64,000 nucleotides of DNA from Facklamia sp. 7083-14-GEN3 (GTDB lineage Bacteria; Bacillota; Bacilli; Lactobacillales; Aerococcaceae), in the NCBI RefSeq assembly GCF_024742075.1, contig NZ_JANSGD010000001.1:124001-188000 (forward strand). The letters are read 5' to 3'. Both the position numbers and the translations under genes were made by a program. Shown in pieces: positions 26,133 through 35,122 of the stretch. The notes under the pieces are model-generated. The model searched no databases, had not been told where the DNA came from, and saw only the letters and a program-made list of their open reading frames with translations. Numbering within the stretch: the first letter of the stretch is position 1; each line of letters starts with the position of its first letter.

Positions 26133-28254
26133 AATTGCCTTGTTAGGTAATCCCAACTGTGGAAAGACCACACTTTTTAATTTGCTTACTGGATCTAATC
26201 AAAAGGTAGGAAATTGGCCGGGAGTGACTATTTCTAAAAAAGAGGGCCAACTAATAAATGATCCCTCCACAGTTATTGTTGACTTGCCCGGAATTTATTC
26301 TTTATCTCCTTATACGATGGAAGAAATTGTATCAAGAGATTATCTATTAGATGAACAACCCGATTTAATTTTAAATGTGGTAGATGGCACTAATCTTGAA
26401 AGAAGTCTTTATTTGACCACTCAATTATTAGAGTTAGAAATCCCAATGGTTATTGCAGTGAATATGGCAGATTTGGTTAAGAAAGCGGGTATTCAATTAG
26501 ATTTAACTGTTTTGTCAGACATATTCCATTTACCTGTCTTGTCAATTTCTGCTTATCGCCGTAAAGGAATTCAAGAATTAATACAGGCAATCCAAAGCAG
26601 TGAAAAAATAGGGGATGTCATCAAATTTTCCCCAATTGTTGAGGAACAATTAGCGCTGATAGAAAAAGAATTGAATCATGAGCGCTTAAATAAGTTTTGG
26701 GCCATTAAGTACTTCGAACGTGATCAAAAGATGATTAAAAAAGACTGTGCTCAGGCAAATTGTTCACTAATTGATTTGATGGTCACTAAGTCTGAACAGT
26801 GGTTAGATAGTGATAGTGAGTCAATTATAACCAGCGAACGTTATGATTGGATTGAAACAGCAATGGCCTCGATTAAGAAAGAGACTAGTCATTCCTTAAG
26901 CTTAACTGACAGGATTGATCAAATCGTCACCCATCGCTTGTGGGGAATTCCTATTTTTTTATTGGTTATGTACGGTGTTTATTATCTTTCCATTTCCACC
27001 ATTGGGTCTATGGGTACCGATTGGATCAACGATGAACTTTTTGGACGAATTGTTCCTGACGCAGTGACAAGTTTTCTAAAAACAATTGAGATTCATCCCT
27101 TAATTATTTCATTAATAGTCGATGGAATCATTGCGGGAGTAGGGGCTATCTTAGGATTTATTCCGCAAATGGCGATGCTATTCTTTTGTTTAGCTATCTT
27201 AGAAGATTGTGGGTATATGTCTAGAATTGCTTTTGTTATGGACCGTGTTTTTAAAAAGTTTGGCTTATCGGGTAAAAGCTTTATACCTCTATTAGTAGGA
27301 TCCGGGTGCTCGGTACCAGGTATTCAAGCGTCTAGAACCATTGAGAATGAACAAAATCGCAAACTAACAATTTTAACGACTTCTTTTATTCCGTGTTCGG
27401 CTAAATTGCCGGTAATTGCTTTAATCGCCAATGCTATTTTTGGAGGCAGTCAATGGGTAGCATTTACCATGTATGTCTTAGGAATAGCCTCTGTCTTAAT
27501 ATCTAGTATTTTGCTTAAAAAGGCCCTTTATGGTCATTCCAAGCCAATTCCGTTTATTATGGAGTTACCTGCCTATCATATGCCAGATTGGCCATCGACT
27601 TTACGAGTTGTTTGGCATAAAATTCAAGCCTTTATTAAACGTGCTGGAACAGTTATTTTTATTTCTTCATGTTTAGTTTGGTTTTTATCTTCTTTTTCAT
27701 GGACTTTACAAGTAGTGGATAATCCGAGTGATTCCTTACTAGCTAGCCTAGGTAATTTGTTAGCCTTTGTCTTTTTGCCCTTAGGATTTGGTAATTGGGA
27801 ATCGGTGGCAGCTACGATTCAAGGTTTTATAGCAAAAGAGAATATTGTTTCGACTTTAGGGGTCATCCAAGGCTTATCAGCGGATACTACAGAACACTCA
27901 GGAGCCCTCTTAAGTCAAATGAGCACCTATTTTTCATCAGCATCTGCCCTTTCGTTTTTAGTTTTTAACATGCTATGTATGCCTTGTTTTGCTGCAGTAG
28001 GAGCTATGCGAACAGAGTTTAACGATGATAAAATGGCTGTTAAAGCCGTTATGTATCAAATGCTATATGCTTACTTTATCTCTTTTATTGTCTATCAATT
28101 GGCTTTAATATTAGCAGAAGGCAATCATTTAACTTACTTAACCCTCTTAGCCATTGGTATGCTGGTTTTATTTATTGGAATTCTTTTAATGCCAGCAAAA
28201 AGGGTCTACCAACTTTCTCATCCTTTTAAACGCCTAAGAAAGGGAGTCATTTAA
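26125..28254 (+). CDS. feoB: Ferrous iron transporter FeoB
   Basis: 709 aa from the ATG at 26125, which follows AGGAGGGG; an upstream in-frame start inside feoA is rejected. N-terminal G-protein domain with G1 GNPNCGKTT, G3 DLPGIYS and G4 NMAD, then a membrane domain with two Gate motifs (GSGCSVPGIQASRTIEN and a C-terminal FNMLCMPCFAAVGAMRTE). Imports Fe2+ under low-oxygen or acidic conditions. Overlaps feoA and is followed with a one-base overlap by a small Cys-rich gene. Confidence 0.96.
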   Translation: MRRIALLGNPNCGKTTLFNLLTGSNQKVGNWPGVTISKKEGQLINDPSTVIVDLPGIYSLSPYTMEEIVSRDYLLDEQPDLILNVVDGTNLERSLYLTTQLLELEIPMVIAVNMADLVKKAGIQLDLTVLSDIFHLPVLSISAYRRKGIQELIQAIQSSEKIGDVIKFSPIVEEQLALIEKELNHERLNKFWAIKYFERDQKMIKKDCAQANCSLIDLMVTKSEQWLDSDSESIITSERYDWIETAMASIKKETSHSLSLTDRIDQIVTHRLWGIPIFLLVMYGVYYLSISTIGSMGTDWINDELFGRIVPDAVTSFLKTIEIHPLIISLIVDGIIAGVGAILGFIPQMAMLFFCLAILEDCGYMSRIAFVMDRVFKKFGLSGKSFIPLLVGSGCSVPGIQASRTIENEQNRKLTILTTSFIPCSAKLPVIALIANAIFGGSQWVAFTMYVLGIASVLISSILLKKALYGHSKPIPFIMELPAYHMPDWPSTLRVVWHKIQAFIKRAGTVIFISSCLVWFLSSFSWTLQVVDNPSDSLLASLGNLLAFVFLPLGFGNWESVAATIQGFIAKENIVSTLGVIQGLSADTTEHSGALLSQMSTYFSSASALSFLVFNMLCMPCFAAVGAMRTEFNDDKMAVKAVMYQMLYAYFISFIVYQLALILAEGNHLTYLTLLAIGMLVLFIGILLMPAKRVYQLSHPFKRLRKGVI

Positions 28255-28511
28255 TGAATATTCAAACATTTTTAATTCTTTTCTTAATTGTAGGGGGATT
28301 AATTTTTCTTCTTAAAAAAGAATGGCAATCTTTGAAAGCTGGAAAGAGCAAGTGCACATCTTGCACCGTAAAGGATTGTCCTTTGGCGGGATTGAATGTT
28401 AAGCCCCCTACAAACATAACAGGCTGTTCTTGTGAACAAATTTCTGATCAAGAGCGACAAGCTATTCAAAAAGAACTTGCTCAGAATAAAATTAAACTTC
28501 AAAATAATTAA
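28254..28511 (+). CDS. FeoB-associated Cys-rich membrane protein
   Basis: 85 aa: an N-terminal membrane helix (about 4-20), then a Cys cluster CTSCTVKDCPLAG and GCSCEQ (five Cys in about 27 residues) and a charged C-terminal helix. Matches the small Cys-rich proteins encoded after feoB in Firmicutes, thought to play a FeoC-like role through Cys ligation of iron or an Fe-S cluster. The ATG overlaps the feoB TAA by one base. A terminator follows. Confidence 0.85.
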   Translation: MNIQTFLILFLIVGGLIFLLKKEWQSLKAGKSKCTSCTVKDCPLAGLNVKPPTNITGCSCEQISDQERQAIQKELAQNKIKLQNN

Positions 28512-28516
28512 TAATT

Positions 28517-28554
28517 AACAGCTTAAGTCCTAATGTTGGGTTAGGCTGTTTTTT
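28517..28554 (+). terminator. Terminator of the feo operon
   Basis: AACAGC / GCTGTT outer stem with an inner CCTAA / TTAGG pairing, followed by a run of T. Confidence 0.75.
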
Positions 28555-28647
28555 GAATTAAAATAGAAATTTCAATGCATCACTTGACCGACTTTAAAAA
28601 ATATGAGAATCTAAAAAAGAAATTATTAAATAGAGAGGGCGTTTTGG

Positions 28648-29514
28648 ATGCAGAGTTTATCTTTTTTTAAAAAATCGATGATAATACTTACACTCATTAG
28701 TTTTGTAAATCTATTGTATCCATATCAAGTCCTAGCTTTAGAGGATTATTATTCTAAGAGTATTTATGTCTATAATTTAACAGAGGATAAAACAGAATTG
28801 TCTTTAAAAGCCAATGTCCCTCGCAAACCTGCTTCCTTAGTTAAAATTATGACAACACTTGTTGCACTTGAGCATATTGAGAATCTATCAGCTTATGCAC
28901 CGGTGGATGAAGCGAGTTACTATCAAGCAATTGAAGAAGGAGCAGCAATGGCAGGATACTATCCATATGAGCCAACCAGTTTTCGCGATCTGCTTTATGG
29001 CACCATGCTTCCATCAGGAGCTGAAAGTGCAAATTCATTAGCAATTAATGTAGCTGGATCCAAAAAGACTTTTATCAAATGGATGAATGAAAAAGCCGAA
29101 GATCTGGAATTGAAAAAAACTAAATTTAAAAGCGTGGATGGTATGGATCAAACGGGTCAAGTAACAACAGCTAAGGAAATAGCCATGCTGTTGAAAGAGG
29201 CTTTAAAAAATGGTCATTTTGAAGCAATCTTTAAACGTAAGGACTATTTATCGACTGCAACCAATGCACACCCCTCAGGTGTTTATATGGAAAGTACCGT
29301 GTTTAAAAAATTACGAGAATTTTATCAAGACGGTTTTGAGATATTAGGAGGTAAATCTGGCACTACCTTTGAAGCAGGTTTGTGTTGGGCCACTTTAGCT
29401 GAGAAAGATGGTAAAGAATATATAGTGGTTGTCTTGGGTTCTGAATTAAATGATTTTAATAACCGAGTCGAAGGACAAGTGCTTGATACACTTAAAATTC
29501 TTTCAGAACTATAA
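28648..29514 (+). CDS. D-alanyl-D-alanine carboxypeptidase (S11 family), catalytic domain only
   Basis: 288 aa secreted or membrane-tethered penicillin-binding protein that trims the terminal D-Ala of peptidoglycan stem peptides. Signal or anchor segment at about 9-30. SxxK is SLVK (Ser63, Lys66), SxN is in GAESAN, and KSGT is the KTG box. It lacks the second beta-domain and amphipathic C-terminal helix of full-length DacA/PBP5, which makes it shorter than the usual 400 or so residues. Own ribosome site (GAGAGGG). Downstream is a very long palindrome that probably ends transcription from both sides. Confidence 0.88.
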   Translation: MQSLSFFKKSMIILTLISFVNLLYPYQVLALEDYYSKSIYVYNLTEDKTELSLKANVPRKPASLVKIMTTLVALEHIENLSAYAPVDEASYYQAIEEGAAMAGYYPYEPTSFRDLLYGTMLPSGAESANSLAINVAGSKKTFIKWMNEKAEDLELKKTKFKSVDGMDQTGQVTTAKEIAMLLKEALKNGHFEAIFKRKDYLSTATNAHPSGVYMESTVFKKLREFYQDGFEILGGKSGTTFEAGLCWATLAEKDGKEYIVVVLGSELNDFNNRVEGQVLDTLKILSEL

Positions 29515-29548
29515 TAAATCTTATAAAAATATTAAAAAGGACGCTTAG

Positions 29549-29607
29549 AAATAATGTGCCCCCCAAAAGTTAGTTTTTAACTCTAACTTTTGGGGGGCAC
29601 ATTATTT
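29549..29607. repeat. Perfect 25-bp inverted repeat, bidirectional terminator or mobile-element ends
   Basis: Bases 29549-29573 and 29583-29607 are exact reverse complements around a 9-base centre. The arms contain a block of six C (six G) followed by AAAAGTTAG, unlike the AT-rich surroundings. It lies between convergent genes and would form a very stable terminator. The arm start TGTGCCCCCCAAAAGTTAG resembles, from memory, terminal repeats of IS3-family (IS150-group) elements, so it may be a residue or miniature derivative of one. Confidence 0.8.
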
Positions 29608-29635
29608 AAATCATTTGAAGTGGTTGCTTTTTTAT

Positions 29636-30811
29636 CTAGTTTAAGGCTTTTTCATAAATTGCTCTAGATACTTCTAGCGTTTGTGTTCTATGTTCACCAA
29701 TTTCAGTAAATTTGTGGGCCTCCAGTTGGTCGACAAGATAATCGATGTCTTTTGCTTCAACATCAATTTCTTTAAGGGTAACAGGCATTCCAATAGACTG
29801 GAAGAATTTGCGTGTGGCTTCAATAGCTGCTTTTGCTTTTTCCTCGTCAGATCCTTTTCTAATACCCCATACATTTTCTGCGTATTGAACAAGTTTAGCA
29901 AATTTTTCTTCCCAACGAACTTGCATAGTGGCTAAAATAACAGGGGTTAGTGTTCTAGCGTGGTCGGTATGGTTAAAGGCGGTGATTTCATGGCCTAGTT
30001 TATGTGTTGACCAATCAGTAGGAACGCCAGGACTCATAAAACCGTTTAAGCCGTTTGAACAAATCCACATGAAGTTGCTTCGTACATCATAATCATGATT
30101 ATCTTCTTTTAATTGAGGGGCTAGTTGAATGAGGCCTTTCAAGGCTGTTTCAGACCACCCATCTTGTAAAATAGCACCAACAGGTTGATTGAGATAATTT
30201 TCTAAAATATGCACAAATGTATCACTAATTCCGTTAGCTAATTGACGTTGAGGTAGAGAATAGGTTAATTCAGGGTCAAGTACAGAAAATTGTGGGTAGG
30301 TGTGAACCGATCCAAAACTTACCTTGGCATTTTTTTCTTTAATTGTTACTACAGCTCCGGCATTCATTTCGGAAGAAGTTGCAGGAAGTGTTAAAACTGT
30401 ACCAAAAGGCAGTGCTTTTTTAATTGTTAAGCCTTTACCGATACCAGCTGAGAAGATATCGATAGGATCCCCCTCAAAAGCGGAAGCAGCTGCAATAAAT
30501 TTGGTTCCATCAATGACTGATCCACCACCAGCGGCTAAAATAAAGTCAAATCCTTCTGATTTAATCTTATCTACTGCCTTCATTAGTGTTTCGTAATAGG
30601 GGTTGGGTTCAATACCTCCGAATTCATCCCATTTTCTGTCTCCCAATGCGGCGACTATTTTGTCAAAGGTGCCAAATTTTTTGATAGATCCACCGCCATA
30701 TGTAATTAAAACTTTGGCATCTTTAGGAATGGCTTGATCAATTGCTTGAATCTGCCCCTTACCAAATAGAATACGAGTTGGGTTGTAAAAGGTAAAATTA
30801 TTAATGGTCAT
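29636..30811 (-). CDS. Iron-containing alcohol dehydrogenase (YqhD/BDH type)
   Basis: 391 aa type III alcohol dehydrogenase, probably NADPH-dependent aldehyde reductase. NFTFYNPTRILFGKGQI is the family start; TYGGGSIKKFGTFDKI and AAGGGSVIDGTKFIA form the nucleotide site; metal ligands are expected in HKLGHEITAFNHTDHARTL (three His in a short span plus an upstream Asp). YqhD-like enzymes reduce short and medium-chain or lipid-derived aldehydes. Start with GGAGG before ATG. Monocistronic, convergent with the carboxypeptidase gene. Confidence 0.9.
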   Translation of the reverse strand: MTINNFTFYNPTRILFGKGQIQAIDQAIPKDAKVLITYGGGSIKKFGTFDKIVAALGDRKWDEFGGIEPNPYYETLMKAVDKIKSEGFDFILAAGGGSVIDGTKFIAAASAFEGDPIDIFSAGIGKGLTIKKALPFGTVLTLPATSSEMNAGAVVTIKEKNAKVSFGSVHTYPQFSVLDPELTYSLPQRQLANGISDTFVHILENYLNQPVGAILQDGWSETALKGLIQLAPQLKEDNHDYDVRSNFMWICSNGLNGFMSPGVPTDWSTHKLGHEITAFNHTDHARTLTPVILATMQVRWEEKFAKLVQYAENVWGIRKGSDEEKAKAAIEATRKFFQSIGMPVTLKEIDVEAKDIDYLVDQLEAHKFTEIGEHRTQTLEVSRAIYEKALN

Positions 30812-30965
30812 TTCTATTCCTCCAATTTATTTATATTTTAAAGTATTTGCTGGGTAAAAGCACATTTAACGCTTAAAGAAATAATTAATGATACACTAGA
30901 AAGTGTAGAAAATTAATTGTTGAGAGTCATGGACTTTTAAATTGTTATTAAGAAAGGATTTATTT

Positions 30966-31904
30966 ATGTGTACAGGAGTTAAGATTAATTACCCCGGCGG
31001 TCATGTTGTCGGACGAACAATGGATTTGGAAGCGCCAGTTGACTACAATATTCTCTATCTTCCAAAAGGATATCCCGTCGCTGAAAATTTACTGGGTGGC
31101 TACCATCATTCCCAATATAAAATGTTGGGAGTGGGATTTAGAAATATGGACCCCTTGAAAGATGGAGTCAATGAACACGGTTTAATAGGAATTACCAATG
31201 ACTTTGGTGGTTTTGGCTTGTATGATAACAAAGTAGATGAAAGCAAAACTAATGTTTCTGCTTTTTATTTTATGAATTATATTTTGGGTAATTGTCAAAA
31301 TATTGATGAAGTTTTAGAAGTTATACCAAGCATTCACCTATCAAGTCATGATATTAATGGCACAAAAGTCATTACTCCTATTTTCCATTTTATGTTTACT
31401 GATGCAGAAGGGAAATGCATTGTAATTGAGCCCTTTAAAAAATCTTTAAAAGTTTATGAAAATCCTTACGGCATCATGACTAATGCTCCAAAATTTTCTT
31501 CTCATGCAAGATTATTGGAAACCACTTTTGATAGAAAAAATTTAGACAAATTTAATGGAGCTAAGGATCTACCAGGCGGTTATGATCCAAAGTCACGATT
31601 CTTGAAAGCTTATTATTTAGCCCAACAGACACTTGATAATAGGAATAGTAAAAATGCATTTGGTAATTTATACCGTGTATTATCAGCAGTTGCTTTACCT
31701 AAAGGATTTATCCCTAACCAGAAATATCACTCTTATACCTATACGGTTTATCTATCTGCTTATGATAGTCAATCTAAAAGGTTAACTATACAAGTAGCTG
31801 AAAGTCAAACGGTCTTTTCTTTTACTTTTGATAACATAAAAGATTTAAATGAGAGGCAAGTTATATATATTCCGCAAACCTTTACTTTTCAAAAAATAGA
31901 ATAA
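30966..31904 (+). CDS. Choloylglycine hydrolase / penicillin V acylase family Ntn hydrolase
   Basis: 312 aa linear amide C-N hydrolase. The start is set at 30966 because Ntn hydrolases need Cys as residue 2 (M-C-TGVKINYPGG), which becomes the N-terminal nucleophile when Met is removed; AAGGA lies before it and an upstream ATG at 30942 would bury the Cys. Other family residues: Arg in VVGRTMDLE, Asp in the same motif, Asn in ITNDFGGFG, Asn and Arg in FGNLYRVLSAV. The group covers bile-salt hydrolases, penicillin V acylases and acyl-homoserine-lactone acylases; sequence alone does not decide between them. Followed by a terminator. Confidence 0.88.
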   Translation: MCTGVKINYPGGHVVGRTMDLEAPVDYNILYLPKGYPVAENLLGGYHHSQYKMLGVGFRNMDPLKDGVNEHGLIGITNDFGGFGLYDNKVDESKTNVSAFYFMNYILGNCQNIDEVLEVIPSIHLSSHDINGTKVITPIFHFMFTDAEGKCIVIEPFKKSLKVYENPYGIMTNAPKFSSHARLLETTFDRKNLDKFNGAKDLPGGYDPKSRFLKAYYLAQQTLDNRNSKNAFGNLYRVLSAVALPKGFIPNQKYHSYTYTVYLSAYDSQSKRLTIQVAESQTVFSFTFDNIKDLNERQVIYIPQTFTFQKIE

Positions 31905-31915
31905 TAAAATAGAGC

Positions 31916-31944
31916 TCACCGATTGAACCAATCGGTGATCTTTA
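31916..31944 (+). terminator. Terminator of the Ntn hydrolase gene
   Basis: 9-bp stem TCACCGATT / AATCGGTGA with a 5-base loop, followed by TCTTTAT; modest T-run. Confidence 0.6.
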
Positions 31945-31992
31945 TATAAAAGGATTATTTAATTTAATTAAATGTTTAAAGAGATAGAGGTA

Positions 31993-32646
31993 TTAAACTT
32001 TCTCACAAAATATGAGCTGAGCCATTTCAAAACTAAAATAAGCTGTTTGATCATCATTATATGAGAAAATAAAAACCCGGTTGGTTGAATCAATTTTTTC
32101 AAGTCTAATCTCTTGATTTAATTTCAAATTAATTTGCTGCAAATATTCTAAGAGTTCAGGTTTATCCATGCACCGACGAAAAATTAATTGGTCACCTTCT
32201 TGAAATTCAGTTAGTGGTGTACGGTAGATTTCTTGATAATTATCTAGAGTCGGAATGATGCTACCGTGAGGACAAAATTTAGGATGATCTAACAAAATTT
32301 CTAACTTATTAAAGAAATAATCACTTTCTAAATGTTCAATTGTTTCAGCATCATTATGAACTTGGGTGATATCGTATTTCAAAACTTCCATTAAAAAAAG
32401 TTCTGTAATTCGATGCTTGCGAACGACTTTAATTGCACTTTCAAGTCCTTTTTTTGTTAAACGTACACCCTTATAGGCAATGGATTCTACCAAGTTGTCC
32501 TCAACCAAGCGGCTGATCATATCAGTTACAGATGGAGCGGATATGTTCAGGCTATCGGCTATTAATTTGTTAGAAACGTACTCTTCAGTACCGTTCATGC
32601 TAAAAATAGCTTTCAGATAATTTTCTTTTACATTCGATCGTTTCAT
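31993..32646 (-). CDS. DtxR-family metal-dependent transcriptional regulator (MntR/SirR type)
   Basis: 217 aa. N-terminal winged helix (about 1-65, with SNKLIADSLNISAPSVTDMISRL), dimerisation/metal domain (about 70-140, HRITELFLMEVL, HNDAETIEH and CPHGS supply the usual His, Glu and Cys ligands) and a C-terminal SH3-like FeoA-type domain (about 145-217). Such proteins repress manganese or iron uptake when the metal is plentiful. A palindrome matching streptococcal ScaR/SloR-type sites overlaps its own promoter, so autoregulation is likely. No manganese transporter is in the window; a DtxR-like palindrome at 10520 and the feo operon are possible targets. Confidence 0.9.
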   Translation of the reverse strand: MKRSNVKENYLKAIFSMNGTEEYVSNKLIADSLNISAPSVTDMISRLVEDNLVESIAYKGVRLTKKGLESAIKVVRKHRITELFLMEVLKYDITQVHNDAETIEHLESDYFFNKLEILLDHPKFCPHGSIIPTLDNYQEIYRTPLTEFQEGDQLIFRRCMDKPELLEYLQQINLKLNQEIRLEKIDSTNRVFIFSYNDDQTAYFSFEMAQLIFCEKV

Positions 32647-32749
32647 TAAATATTTCCTCTTTTCTTTTGCAATGAGCTCAATAGAAGCATTGGTTAATGA
32701 AATTTATGTTTTAATTATAGCATATTAGTCAAATATATCGAAAAAAATA

Positions 32750-32765
32750 ATTAAGTCAACTTAAT
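32750..32765 (-). promoter_or_regulatory. ScaR/SloR/MntR-like operator of the metal regulator gene
   Basis: ATTAAG-TCAA-CTTAAT; on the minus strand ATTAAGTTGACTTAAT, the form of manganese-repressor sites known in streptococci. The embedded TTGACT also serves as a -35, with TATATT 16 bases further as -10, so a bound repressor would block this promoter. Confidence 0.6.
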
Positions 32766-32937
32766 ATAAAATATAGCTTCACTTAAATTATAGCTTTACC
32801 TAAATTAATCAAGGTGAATTCCAAAAACTTTCTTAGTAGAAATTTACTTATTAAAGCTGTTAAAACCTTGAGGTTAGCATGAAATTTAGTTGAAAGTGTG
32901 CTAAAGTCATTTAATAAAGTAAAAATTAGGAGGGTAC

Positions 32938-33492
32938 ATGAAAACTAAATTTAACTATTTATTGAGCCTATTAATTATTTCACTAAGTCTTTTCTTGAGT
33001 GGATGTTCGCAAATGGAAAGCTTACTTCAAGAAGTTGTTGAAGAGACTTCGGTAGAAACTATTCAAAAAAAGGATGAAGAGAATTCTAAAGGGAAATCTT
33101 CAGATATATTAGCTGACTTAAAAATTGATGCGGATCGTTGGCAAGAAGCGCAAAGTCAAAATAAAAAACTCTCCGAAAATGAAGTTTATTATTCAGTAGA
33201 AGAGGTAGCAGCTTACATTCATCAATATCAAAAGCTTCCTCCCAATTACATCACTAAATCACAAGCTGAGCAAAGAAATTGGACGACCAGTGATAAAGAA
33301 TGGGTGGTTGGAGGCGATCGTTTTGGTAATCGAGAAGGTAAATTACCCAAAGCCAGCGGTAGACAGTACTATGAAGCAGATATACAGGCTGGCTATAGTC
33401 ATCATCGAGGCCCTGAACGGCTTGTTTATTCCAATGATGGTTTAATATTTTACACAGATAATCATTATGATAGCTTTGAACAGCTTTATTGA
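32938..33492 (+). CDS. Barnase-family ribonuclease carried as a lipoprotein
   Basis: 184 aa. Lipoprotein signal ending in the lipobox LSGC (Cys23), a charged linker (about 24-65), then a microbial RNase domain (about 78-184). PPNYITKSQAEQRNW and DRFGNREGKLPKASGRQYYEADI match barnase; the catalytic base is Glu133, Arg142 equals barnase Arg83 and His176 (TDNHYDSF) is the catalytic acid. The equivalent of barnase Arg87 is Tyr here. Classical barnase is freely secreted; this one would be anchored on the outer face of the membrane. AGGAGGG ribosome site. The barstar gene follows 14 bases later, the expected protection against internal enzyme. Confidence 0.88.
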   Translation: MKTKFNYLLSLLIISLSLFLSGCSQMESLLQEVVEETSVETIQKKDEENSKGKSSDILADLKIDADRWQEAQSQNKKLSENEVYYSVEEVAAYIHQYQKLPPNYITKSQAEQRNWTTSDKEWVVGGDRFGNREGKLPKASGRQYYEADIQAGYSHHRGPERLVYSNDGLIFYTDNHYDSFEQLY

Positions 33493-33506
33493 AAGGAAGA
33501 TAACTA

Positions 33507-33770
33507 ATGAAAGTTTTATTAGATGGACAGGCCTTTAAAAATAAAGAAGCCACTTATCACTACTTAATTGAGCGTTTAAGCTTACCTCATTATACAGGTC
33601 ACAATCTAGATGCTTTATGGGATGTCTTAGGAGATAGTCAACCCTTAGAGATTGAAATCTACCGCTCTCGTCTAATACTTGATCAACTGGGTGACTACGG
33701 ACGAAACATACTTGATCTTTTTGGGGATGCTTCGATTGAATTCAATCATGAAGTGGTCCTTCACTGGTAA
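33507..33770 (+). CDS. Barstar-family ribonuclease inhibitor
   Basis: 87 aa, the same size as barstar. Begins MKVLLDGQAFKNKEATYHYL and contains the inhibitory helix region YTGHNLDALWDVL, equivalent to barstar YYGENLDALWDCL, where Asp35 and Asp39 plug the RNase active site: the Asp of NLDAL is kept. Cytoplasmic, no signal. Encoded directly after the barnase-like gene and closed by a terminator, so the pair forms a bicistronic toxin/immunity unit. Confidence 0.9.
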   Translation: MKVLLDGQAFKNKEATYHYLIERLSLPHYTGHNLDALWDVLGDSQPLEIEIYRSRLILDQLGDYGRNILDLFGDASIEFNHEVVLHW

Positions 33771-33778
33771 TATAAAAG

Positions 33779-33800
33779 AAGACCTTCGGGTCTTTTTTTT
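33779..33800 (+). terminator. Terminator of the barnase/barstar unit
   Basis: AAGACC-TTCG-GGTCTT hairpin with the stable TTCG loop and a following T-run. Confidence 0.85.
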
Positions 33801-33858
33801 CTGTTCAATTATTTTAAAGATGGTTATAGTAGAGATAGACTAAAAAGGTGGTAATAAA

Positions 33859-34986
33859 ATGAAAGAAAAAATTGGGCTTTATATACATATCCCGTTTTGT
33901 CAAAAAAAGTGTCACTATTGTGATTTTTTAACCTTTGTGGATATGGAAGATAAGATGGATGAATACGTTAGCTATTTGACTAAAGAGATGGCTCTCTATA
34001 GTGGAAAGTATCAATTAGATACACTTTATTTCGGAGGAGGAACCCCTTCTTATTTAGAAGCAGAGCAGATGGCTAGAATTATGGAAGCTGTTAATGAACA
34101 TTTTGAAATATTAGCAGACAGTGAAATCTCTATTGAAATGAATCCCGAATCTGTCACGGAAGAAAAAGTAAAAACCTATTTAAAATATGGTTTTAATCGT
34201 TTTTCTATGGGGGTCCAGTCTTTTGATGATGCAACATTACGAATGATGGGGCGTTTACATGATCGTGAAACAGTCTATCAAAAGATTGCTTTATTAAAAG
34301 ACTTAGGTGTTAAGAAATTAGGAATTGATTTGATGTTTGCTAACCCTAAGCAGGACATGGCGGTCTTAAAACGGGATATAGAATTAGCCATGAAATTACC
34401 GATTAATCATATTTCTTATTATTCCCTAATGATTAAAGAAAACACACCTTTTCAGCGTTGGGTGTTAACTGGACAGATGCGCGTTTTAGACGATGAAATT
34501 GAAAGAGAAATGTACCATTATATCCAGTCAGAACTGACTAAACATGGTTTCCATCAATATGAAATTTCGAACTTTGCCAAAGGGAATGTTGAAAGTCGCC
34601 ACAATAAGAAATATTGGCAACTAAAAAATTATCTAGGGATTGGTTTAGGTGCTTCTTCCAATATTGATTTCGTTCGTTTTGTCAATCATCGACGTTTTGA
34701 TGACTATTACGGCATGATTGATCAAGGCGAATATCCTATTCAGATCAGTGAAAAGCTTTCTTTGGAAGATCGTGAAAAAGAATATATTATGTTGAACCTA
34801 CGTTTATTAAAAGGATTTGAATTCAAAGATATTAACCAACGCTTTGGTATTGATTTTTTAACCAAGTACCAAGAAGTCCTCACTAAACATAAAAAGTTAG
34901 GCTTGATTGATTACGACCGAGAGCGTATCTGGTTTACTGAAAAGGGCTTGGATGTGGGTAATCAGTTTTATTTGGATATTTTATAA
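33859..34986 (+). CDS. hemW: Radical SAM heme chaperone HemW
   Basis: 375 aa HemN-like radical SAM protein. The Fe-S cluster motif CX3CX2C is at Cys14, Cys18 and Cys21 (FCQKKCHYCDF), followed by LYFGGGTPSYL and SIEMNPESV, with a C-terminal HemN-type domain. It lacks the extra N-terminal Cys-containing arm of true coproporphyrinogen dehydrogenase, which places it with HemW, a heme-binding chaperone for respiratory enzymes. Own ribosome site AAGGTGG. Confidence 0.9.
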   Translation: MKEKIGLYIHIPFCQKKCHYCDFLTFVDMEDKMDEYVSYLTKEMALYSGKYQLDTLYFGGGTPSYLEAEQMARIMEAVNEHFEILADSEISIEMNPESVTEEKVKTYLKYGFNRFSMGVQSFDDATLRMMGRLHDRETVYQKIALLKDLGVKKLGIDLMFANPKQDMAVLKRDIELAMKLPINHISYYSLMIKENTPFQRWVLTGQMRVLDDEIEREMYHYIQSELTKHGFHQYEISNFAKGNVESRHNKKYWQLKNYLGIGLGASSNIDFVRFVNHRRFDDYYGMIDQGEYPIQISEKLSLEDREKEYIMLNLRLLKGFEFKDINQRFGIDFLTKYQEVLTKHKKLGLIDYDRERIWFTEKGLDVGNQFYLDIL

Positions 34987-35122
34987 CGTCAAAAATCAAA
35001 ATCAAAAGAAATTTTCGCGTAACTTGCTATTAAATATCATTCTAAAGTAGGTTATAAAGAAAGTGCCGATCGATTAAAATTTAGAAAAATACAATTTTAA
35101 TTTATATATTTGGAGGTTAAAA

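Noticed and set aside
33254-33553. Minus-strand frame of 99 codons over the barnase gene
   Set aside because: Antisense shadow of a gene with clear family motifs.
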